Assembly: GCA_051294375.1 (NCBI GenBank)
Contig: CM119264.1
Span: forward strand, 23,506,858-23,570,857
Length of the DNA: 64,000 bases
From: Paraspadella gotoi
Lineage: Eukaryota; Chaetognatha
Direction: 5' to 3'
Shown: in pieces, positions 55,865 to 64,000 of the stretch
Numbering within the stretch: the first letter of the stretch is position 1
How the letters are laid out: each line of letters opens with the position of its first letter
Notes under the pieces: generated by a model
What the model saw: the letters and a program-made list of their open reading frames with translations, nothing else
What the model was told of the DNA's origin: nothing
The model's database searches: none
Made by a program: the position numbers and the translations under genes

Positions 55865-57121
55865 CTAAACTAAATCCGTTCTGTCTCTTTCATCGGCAAA
55901 GCAGAACTCTTCGCTTATCCGCACTTTCTCGCCGCCAGCGTCGACGTCGACCCGTCGGAAAACAAACACGACATCCTCCAGGACATAAAAGGCCTGACAG
56001 AGGTCTCCCTCGCAGAGATAAGGGAGCCGTGTTAGGGCCTCTAGAGCGAAGCCGATTGGCGCGAAAACATTGTCGACGAGCGAGTTGATCTGCTCCTCGA
56101 TCTCATCTCCGTCGACGAGGAGGCGTTCCTCCGGTTCCGGACTTAGCGGCCCGAACTCGACGTAGGGTGCGAAGGGTAGGACTAACGCTACAACCAGCCT
56201 TCCCTCCACTGGCTTTAGGCGAGCGCGGATCTGATGCAGCAACGCCAGCGGCTTCGAGCACCTGTCCAGCAGGTTCAGGCACGCGATGACGTCGTAATGC
56301 TGCGGCGCTTTGGCTTCGTCGTCGTCTTCGGTTCCTGAGTCCCAAGTAGAGGCGTCCAAAACGGTGTAACCTTTTTCTTTGAGGCGCCACTGCATGACGC
56401 GCGACGTCTCCGTGGCGTAAACACGGTCGAAATACGGCGCCATGTTGGCTGTTACTTCGCCGTCGCCGGCGCCGAGATCCAAGAGGCTGCCGAGGCGGAG
56501 CGGCGCTGCAGCGTCTGGCGGCGCGTCTTCGGCGGGCGGTCGGTGGGTCAAAGGGAGGCAGGGGCAGCGGTTAGCGAAAGCGCAGGCGCACGTGGCCGGC
56601 TTTTTTTCCGCCGATGTCGCGTGTAGCAGCTCGCCAAAGTGAGCCGTGCTGAAAACGAACATAGAACCGCGGCGGAGGAGACCGTTGATGGATGTTTTGG
56701 CCATGAACCAGTTGAGGACGGTTTGGGCGATTGAGTGGTACAGTTGGGTCAGGATCCAGTCGGACTTATCGTAGCAGTGTTCCAGAAAATTGGTCGTTTG
56801 CTCGTCTTGGTTTAGTTGAATCCATTTAGACTGGATGTGTTTACTAAACTTGACCGTATCGAGGTTGTACCTGAAATTGGTGTGATAGGGATTATAAAGT
56901 CATATTATTCACGCGCATGTTTCATAATTATATATAATAATTCTAAGACTTATTGCAATTTTTTTCTCACGGTCTTACCATTCTTCATGACCGCTGCATC
57001 GGTGTTCGGATTCGTGCATGAGTTTTCTGTACACAGCTTTGGCTAGGGGATTCCGGATGGCGGAAACGGGAGTTACGGGTGACACACTCATCATCGTCGT
57101 CAGAAAAACTACTACTAACAT
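55865..57121 (-). CDS. METTL9: METTL9 (DREV) protein-histidine N1-methyltransferase
   Basis: Two exons, 56979-57121 and 55865-56870, joined TG/G (WYN, matching the vertebrate HQWY region); 382 residues (human 318). METTL9 makes 1-methylhistidine in HxH motifs of many proteins. The N-terminus MLVVVFLTTMMSVSPV is hydrophobic, as in vertebrate METTL9. Conserved blocks: WILTQLYHS, SINGLLRRGSMFVFS, SAM-binding LLDLGAGDGEV (about residues 177-187), CLNLLDRC, LALVLPFxPYVE-type sequence, and LTRLPYLCEGD near the C-terminus. An insertion with four Cys lies between MFVFS and LLDLGAG. The start at 57121 is chosen for the hydrophobic leader; an in-frame ATG also lies at 57094-57092. Confidence 0.95.
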
Positions 57122-57739
57122 TAAAAGCGAAATGTTTGAAATGTTTGAAACAGTTTAAATTACACTTAATAAGTATGTTTATGATGAATATGATTATGTA
57201 TGGTTTCTGGATCTCAGCATTTTCTTTGAATAGCTCGTCGCAGAAAAACACCAATTGCCACTTCCGAACGTCAGACTGTTCATTTGTTTCAAATGAAACT
57301 TTAAAAAAAATTAGTAATAATATTCAATAATTGTAATAGAATGTTAGATTGTCAAAATGTCTTATTACAAAATTACAAGCAGCCTTTTTAAAATTATGGT
57401 TCACCTATATTTAAAAAAAAGACATCGGTTAAATATATTACATTATGAAAATGCTTTGGATATTATGATAAGTTGAAAAAAACAAAAGACAACCATTGTG
57501 ATGCACGCGTGCGGCTTTCTCGTTTCGCGTTCTACAGCCAAAGCTCCTCACCTCCATTCCTAGGTTCTAAAATCCTGGAAGGATATTAATTATTTTTCTG
57601 TTATTTTACCTCATGGCAAAATGCGGTAATTATTTCATTATTTGATAAACGAGCTTCAAAACCTAATTAATAATTAATTACATTACTTTATACTTAGTAA
57701 TTGTTGTGGGTTTGTTTTAAGGATCTTTCATTTTACAAG
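57122..57739. other. METTL9 promoter side and GPCR 5' region
   Basis: Plus-strand 57170-57300 encodes a Met/hydrophobic-start peptide (MNMIMYGFWISAFS) that could be a signal-peptide exon of the GPCR, but its donor phase does not match the exon at 57740. No other feature seen. Confidence 0.35.
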
Positions 57740-60700
57740 CCTTTGCTTGTGTCTTTACCTTGGTCCCGGATGGTTCACCGAAGCTCATCTCGCCGATCAG
57801 CATTTGCTGCAGAAGCCCGTTTCACTTCGCAGCGAGATAGAGGAGTGTCGTTCTGAGGGCCGTTACTATATCACGCCCAATTGCGTTGATCATCCTCAAG
57901 GATATGGCTGCGAGTGTGGTCCTGGCTATCGGTGGAACACGGCTGTCTGCGTCGCCTCCGCTGTCGATTCAAGGCTCGACTTTTTGGGTCTGTTTCATTA
58001 CGACTGAATTTCGAAAATATTAGTCTCTCAGTATTCACAATAGTTAAAAATCTAATCGACCTCAAGCCTGTAAAACTACTTATCTTACTATAGCATGTCA
58101 ACAGGAGTTTTAAAACTAATTTCTTTTTCTTTTTCTTTACTTTAGACGACGGAGAGCTGAAATACACGAAAATCCAAATCTCCCAAGATCACTTTTCTCG
58201 GTTCACGATTTCCGTTTGGCTCAAGTTATTCAAGCTGGACCATAACAGTACCATTCTCTCTTATAGAATGACTGAAGGTAAAAACTACAACTATAATGTA
58301 TTTTAAATTTTTTACACACCGTAAATGGATTTTATAATGATTATATTAAAGAGGGTAGAGAGGCGGAACCGGATTCGATCAAGATGTGGTATTGCGGAAC
58401 GCTGCACATCAAGATTCTGCAAGATTGGCGCAACACAGGAATAGTATTGGACGATTGGCAATGGCACCACGTCATTTGGTCTTGGCAAGGGCTAGGTCGC
58501 GGTTTTTTTTCGAAGCCTAAGATGACAACTACAACAACGTCGACCACTACAACGTCTACCACTACAAAAACGACGACCACTACAACGACGACGGCTGCTG
58601 TAATGACGACGACGATGACAAACACAATGATGAAAACGACAACAACGGACGAGGATCCTGAAAACGCGACCGCTCAGAAACTTCGCGGTCTCACGGCCAA
58701 CGATGGCCTTTTGTGGGAAACTCCACGCAAGCATCGCAAGCGCGCAGTCATGTCGTCTTTGAAGCGACGTTATGTGCGTGCCGTAGCGGCAAACGAGGCG
58801 ACGACGAAACGACGTCATGACTCCGGAATCTGGTCCGTTTACGTCAACGGTCGCCAACGCGCTCGCGGTCACGGCCTCGCAGGCGACCGTGTCATCGAGG
58901 GCAACGGTGAGCTGGTGCTAGGGCTGCCCTCCCGGGCCAAGGGAGTCAACGCCTTCGTGGACGAGGATTGGCGCCAGTTCGGTTTTATCGGCAGCCTCGC
59001 CCACGTCAACATCTGGAGCAAGCGGCTATCGAGGAAAAGGGTCTTGGAAATCTTTAAGGACTGCACCTTCATGCAGTGCGGAGATCTCGTCCAGTGGGTG
59101 GAGTTTCGCGAAGGAACCCGCGGCGCCAGCAGACTCAACTGGCCCTCAGGTGTCAAGAACGACTCTTGCTATACGGCTCTGCAACTGGCAGAGTCCTGCG
59201 ATGTTTACTGCACCTACAAAATTGGCGCCTTCTGTCGCGCCGAGTATAATGAGAACCTCTTCTGGCCTCACACTTCCTCCAGCCACGATCTCCCGCTTCC
59301 TTGTCCCGGAGCGAAGACGCTTTCTCGTCGCGAAAAGCGTCACACAATAGACCCGGCCAACTTTCATTTTACTCGCGAGGCGAACGAGGGGGCAGCACTG
59401 GCCTGGCGTTCTTGCCACGCAGGTCAAGACCCAATGAAGGGTCGCTGGGGAGAGTCGGACGTCGAAGGCTGTCTCTCGCGAGACGTCAAGCGGCTCAAGG
59501 ACGAAACTTTCGATGCGCTTCCCGCAGATTGGCCTGCCGACTTCGACGGTTCGACCGTCTTGGAAAGAGCTTACGATCTTTTTAACTTTACTGAATCTAA
59601 CACGGTCAACACCTCGACAGACGTCGCCGCGCTTATCAAGGTAGCCGCTCTCGTCGTCGCCGCTCAGGACGCGGCTCTGAGGGCTGCGCGCTCGGCGCGG
59701 GACGGCGGCGCCAAGTATCCCGACCCTAGCGACTGCAAAGACTTTTTCGTTCTCGTGGGGAAGACTCTCGACAACCTTATTGACAAGAAAAACATCCGAG
59801 CCTGGCGCATGACGAAGCCGCGAGGCGCTGAGGCGGCGCGTATCTTCCGTGTTTTTCGCTCTTTTTTCGAGGTCGTTCAAAAAGGTTTCTTGCTCCACCT
59901 TCACTCCGGCGCCATCGCCCTTCCCGACGCTTTTCGCTCATCCGCGGATGCCGTCTTTAACAACATCGACCTTCTCCTCCGAGTCTACGACGCCGACGCC
60001 TTTCGAGGCTTTAATTTCCCGGAAATGCCCATAACGGACGATGCCCATGCGTTACTTCTCGAACGTGACAAGACGCGGATCACCGTGGAGTCCACGGACC
60101 CGGCTCCGTCATTCCGTCAAGGCTTCTTGTTGTCATCCTCTCTTCAGCTAACGCCGGACCACGCCACGTTGCTACCCAATCACCAGGGCTTTGTCAAAGA
60201 GGACAACGTCAACTCACGGGTCGTGGCGCAGTTCCTCTATGCAGACGTCGACGGGGAGTTGACACCGGTGACTCTGGACGATCCGCTGGAAGTTAAGTTC
60301 CCTTACCTTGACGTCTTCAACATCTCTAATCCGGAGTGCGCCGCGCTCGAGCTGGGTGAATCGCCGGCCGCGACCGACTGGCTCTGGGACATGGACCAGC
60401 GGCGCTGCCGCGTCATCTCCAACACCTCGTCCGCCGTCTGGTGTGGCTGCAGCGAAGGAGGATTCTTTGTCGCCGTCACTGATATGTATAATATTCACTG
60501 GGATCGGGGCGAAAGAAAGAATCCTCTCGTGCAGGTTGGATTTTAGTTTTAAACTCAGTAAAGATCTTTTATCTTTTAATTAAAATTAAAATTAAAATCA
60601 TTCTTTCTGATTTCATCCTATTCCAGCTTCCCTCGTACTTGGGTTGCTCCATATCTGCGACCCTTTGCCTCTCGACGGCGGCCATGTTGTTTTATATGAA

Positions 60701-62871
60701 AACCGTTTCGACGACGGCGGCGATCCACAAGAACTTTGCGCTCACCATCGGTACTTTGCTTCACTCGGATTTTGAACATGTTTCGAAGAAAAATGTCACT
60801 TCTCTGTCACAATAACTGACACTTTGACTTTGCTATAAACTATTAACAATTCATTACGCAACTCTCTCTCCCCTCTCTCTCTCCCAGCCCTCGGGCAAAT
60901 CGTCTTCATGACCGGCATCAATCAATACCATTTGCCACAAGTCTGCCACTCGGTCGCCATCGTCATCCATTATTTCTTCCTTTCCACTTTTTTGTGGCTC
61001 ATGAACGAAGCCTTTAATCTCTACATCGTCATCACATATGCCGCTCATTCTCACGGCGAGCCGACGGAAGGCACATCGACTGTCAGATACTACGTCCTCG
61101 GTTTGATCTGTTGTTGTTGTTGTTTTTGATTTAATTTCTGTATTCCGAGTCGTTGTTCACTTAATTTTTTACTATATGTACGCTTCAAATATAAATGTTA
61201 ATCATAATAATAATAATCATATAATAATCATAATAATCAACCGTTGGGCTACTAATTGCTATCACCATAGGCATAGATATTATTATAATCATCATAATGA
61301 TTACATAGTCATCAACTACGTTATCATCGCCAGGCTGGATCCTCCCCATCGTGGTGGTGGGCGTGATCGCCGGCATCCACGGAGACGCCTACTACAGCTC
61401 GGAGATGTGCCTCATCAACCTGGAGCACTTTTGGTTCTTCGTTGGTCCTGTCGCCGGATTCGTCGTCATCTCCGCTCTGGTCATGATCGTCACTGCGAAG
61501 GAGCAGCACGAAAGCTCCTACTCTAAGAACGAAAAGGCCAACAAGGTGAATATCAGTAAAACATAAAATATAAATATATAAATACAAACTCTGAATATAT
61601 CAATGAATGCCATATTGGGTAACATATCCCTCCCAATCTTCAGGTCATACAAAATCACACCAAAGCCGTTTGGACCCAAATCATTTTGCTCTCCTCGGTT
61701 TGGACCTTCGTCATTCTCTCCATCAGAATGTTGGATGTTCTTATCAAATGGTTGTTTATGGTCTTCAATGTTTTGCAGGTGAACCACGTCGCCGACGACG
61801 ATATATACGATGACAATCAAAAGAAATATTGGCCAATTTGGTGACAGTTCATAGCAAGTAGTAACCAATATTAATAAGTAGATTCGATTTAATTGACAAA
61901 ATCGTTGGTGTAGCAATTCTAACCGTCTCGTCAACAACCACAACCTCCCACAGGGCACCTTCTTCTTCATCTTCTACTTCCTCCTCCACGAGGAAGTCCG
62001 AGCGGCACTGAAGGATCAACGGAAGTTCAGGCGAAACTTGGGTCTCATTGCCGGAGAGACGAGGCTCGAGTCAGAGTCAACTTCCGGGTCTGGATCCGGT
62101 GGATCGAGGTTCGAGATTAGGGTCTGAGTGAGCCATTGTCCTGGTCGTGGTTCTGCATCCGGTTGACTTAAGTTTAAATTTTGGCTTGAAATTCTACCTT
62201 GCCGGAAAAAATGGAGAAAACTTTACATTTTTATTGCGGAATTATAAATCCCCACTCTGCCTATGTCTTGCATTTTCTTTCTGAGTTCATCTTTTTCATC
62301 CTCCTTCACCTTATCTTGCAGTGACAGCTCCGACTCGTCCACCGGAGATGGCGCCGACTCTCTCGCCTCCCGCGAGGAGATAGAACTTCGCCCCAAGTGG
62401 ACCGACCGGAGCCCCTCGCGCGGTCGAGCCGCTTCGGCGAGCGCCAGCCCGGCTCGAGGGGCTCCTTTTTCCGCCGGCGCTAGCCCTGCCAGGGGCGGTT
62501 TCGCATCGATGGGTGCGAGTCCAGCTCATCGCGTCATTGGCGACCGGGATTGCCCGTCTCACGTACCGTCGGGGGCGTTAGCGGCGCCGGCGACAACCGC
62601 GCACAGTCACCTCAAAGTCCCGCAACCGCGATCCGGAAGAGCACCAACATCAGAGAACGTCGCAACTTCGACGACGACGACGACGACAGCAACGATGGCC
62701 GCGACGAAACCTAAAGATCGTTCCGGAAGAAAAAAATCGGTGACGCGACAAAAGTCGGTGGAGGGCGACTCGTTGCTTTTGTTGGAGAAAAGAAAATCGT
62801 CAAAGAAAAACAAAAAACTGTCAAATAAAACTCAGTCTGTGGAGGAAACAGACCGAGTGACGACTGTGTAA
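57740..62871 (+). CDS. Adhesion-class GPCR: EGF-like, LamG/PTX-like, HRM, GAIN/GPS, 7TM (5' end unresolved)
   Basis: Exons: 57740-57987, 58146-58277, 58352-60534, 60627-60750, 60888-61100, 61334-61545, 61644-61778, 61954-62108, 62322-62871, all in phase; no in-frame ATG in the first, so 5' exons are missing. Order: EGF-like segment (GYGCECGPGYRW), a LamG/pentraxin-like domain split by a Thr-rich insertion (58497-58822), an HRM-like region (59205-59480) with FWP instead of CWP, a GAIN-like region and a GPS at 60331-60480. The GPS has the Cys/Trp framework (WLWDMDQRRC, WCGC) but EGG where the cleavage site H-L-S/T should be. TM1 is in exon 60627, TM2-3 in 60888, TM4-5 in 61334, TM6 in 61644 and TM7 (FIFYFLLHEEVR) in 61954. 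The tail is Ser/Arg-rich and ends VTTV, a class I PDZ ligand. Two furin-like sites, RKHRKR (near 58724) and RREKR (59326-59340). The subfamily is not resolved. Confidence 0.85.
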
Positions 62872-63095
62872 ATTGCATGACAGTGATTGAAAACGAAAAG
62901 CAGCTCAAAATCACTCTCTTCCCCGTTTCTTGTTAGAGGGGGATTGTTGTGGGCGATGCCGACGGGCGCCGGCCGGGCTGAGAAAGCACGAGACCCTCTA
63001 CCGCGTAGACCACTATGTAATTAAATTAAACCTTATTTAAAGTGTTAAAAAGTTGATTTCACAAAGAAGCTAATTTTTTTTTTGTCCATGAATTA

Positions 63096-63168
63096 TTGTT
63101 AATTTATATGAAATTGGTACAACCCATATAAAAATAAAAATTATCCATTCATTTAATGAATAAGCTCA
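63096..63168 (-). repeat. Dispersed repeat family C, copy 4
   Basis: TATATGAAATTGGTACAACC plus AATTATCCATTCATTTAATG, the reverse complement of the family end seen at 21480. It abuts family A copy 3. Confidence 0.65.
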
Positions 63169-63345
63169 CATCCACCATCATTCAGCCAATCCCATTGGCT
63201 CTGAGTCCTAACGTTTTCCCTCTGCGTTGGCAAAGCGAGACCGTCATGGTAACCGCGACAGTAACATGAGGCGTCACTGGCCCCCAAAGCCAACAGTGAG
63301 ATGCCCCATCCCAATGGGCATCACAAGCAACCCGGCCGTTTCCAT
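63166..63345 (+). repeat. Dispersed repeat family A, copy 3
   Basis: Shares GCGTTGGCAAAGCGAGACCG, GGTAACCGCG, GGCGTCACTG and CCAACAGTGAGATGCCCCAT with the 18.9-kb copy, with an internal deletion. Confidence 0.75.
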
Positions 63346-63720
63346 AAAGCTATCTCTTATCTTTATCTTTTATTTTATTAATTGAATTTTAAATTTATAA
63401 ATTTTATATTTATTTGATTCATTTAAAATGTTGAATGAACGAGAGAGTGAATCACTGCATGAATGCATGAAGCAACCCCTGTATTCGAAATCACGAGAGA
63501 CTAAAATAAATGAAATTGATGCAGAGAATAACTCAAAGCTGTTTGTTTCCCTTCGGTGCGCTTTTGTTTACTTTATTGTTATTTTCCCCAAGTGTCATTA
63601 CGGTATGTTAATTAAAAATAACGATTTAACGCTTCAAAATGTTTTGATTATATAAAAGTCATATTCATTTACAAACGCGATGTAAAAAAAACAGACGTGG
63701 AATCCTTCGATTAAAGTCCT

Positions 63721-64000
63721 TCAGGAAAAATTCTCTTCTCCAGCTTGGTTCTCAGCCATCACGCTTTCTATTGCAATTTCGTCATCGTCTTCTTCCTCTT
63801 CCTCTTCCTCCTCTCCTTCCTCCCCCTTTCTCCCTTCGTTCTCTTCGTCCTCTCTCGCCTCGCCTTCCTCCGCCTTCTCCCCGTTGTTGTTGTAGTTGTT
63901 GTTGTAGGCGAGGCGCCGCATGACTCGTTGCGCGGCGACGGCGATCTGTTGATCCGGCGCCGTTTCTAGTCGAGATCGCCACGCATCCGGAAGCGGCGTA
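63721..64000 (-). CDS. 3' end of a further gene (partial, acidic C-terminus)
   Basis: Open from the window edge to TGA at 63721-63723. The minus-strand peptide begins with an ordinary soluble sequence (LPDAWRSRLETAPDQQ, VAAQRVMRRLAY), then NNNYNNN, then a long Glu/Asp run, ending AENQAGEENFS. The amphipathic non-repetitive part makes real coding likely. No domain can be named from this fragment. The gene continues beyond 64000. Confidence 0.55.
   Translation of the reverse strand, partial: TPLPDAWRSRLETAPDQQIAVAAQRVMRRLAYNNNYNNNGEKAEEGEAREDEENEGRKGEEGEEEEEEEEDDDEIAIESVMAENQAGEENFS

Larger units (their letters stand above)
62872..63720. other. Intergenic region with repeats
   Basis: GPCR 3' region, then family C copy 4 and family A copy 3 back to back at 63096-63345, then AT-rich DNA. 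No gene seen. Confidence 0.6.

Overview
The window is eukaryotic and metazoan: genes are split by short GT-AG introns, codons are spliced across phases, and the proteins are animal-type (PAXIP1/PTIP, WEE1, GTPBP1, METTL9, an adhesion GPCR, a muscle-type FN3/Ig protein). The FN3/Ig protein and a chitin-binding/EGF/discoidin protein suggest an invertebrate bilaterian, but I cannot name the phylum. Exons are GC-rich and introns AT-rich. GAC/GTC trinucleotide runs are common in both coding and noncoding DNA.

Layout. 1-13.1 kb is gene-poor: GA/CT low complexity, minisatellites and six long assembly gaps, with no gene I can support. 13.2-22.1 kb (+) holds an FN3x4-Ig-FN3-Ig gene, interrupted by an inverted duplication that abuts a 25-N gap. 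23.1-28.5 kb (-) holds a Ser-rich coiled-coil CAP-Gly gene, tail-to-tail with the first. 31.3-39.4 kb (-) is a complete 28-exon PAXIP1. 40.4-42.9 kb (-) is WEE1 in two exons. 44.1-48.2 kb (+) is GTPBP1, divergent from WEE1 across a region with two inverted CCAAT boxes. 49.9-53.8 kb (+) is a secreted-type chitin-binding/EGF/discoidin gene with decay marks. 55.9-57.1 kb (-) is METTL9. 57.7-62.9 kb (+) is an adhesion GPCR. 63.7-64.0 kb (-) is the 3' end of a further gene that runs off the window.

PAXIP1 (DNA damage/chromatin) and WEE1 (CDK1 inhibition) lie in tandem, but the window looks like an ordinary gene neighbourhood rather than a functional cluster. PAXIP1, WEE1, GTPBP1 and METTL9 splice in frame throughout, so single-base breaks in the FN3/Ig gene, a stop in the EGF gene and a decayed EGF exon stand out. 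Dispersed repeats include a SINE-like family (three copies), a second short family (five), tRNA-derived SINE-like elements, foldback elements inside introns, and two sequences resembling a hammerhead ribozyme core. I saw no obviously new multi-gene system. The best leads are the hammerhead-like repeat, the cleavage-site-less adhesion GPCR with a threonine insertion inside its LamG domain, the inserted BRCT3 of PAXIP1, and the broken FN3 exons.
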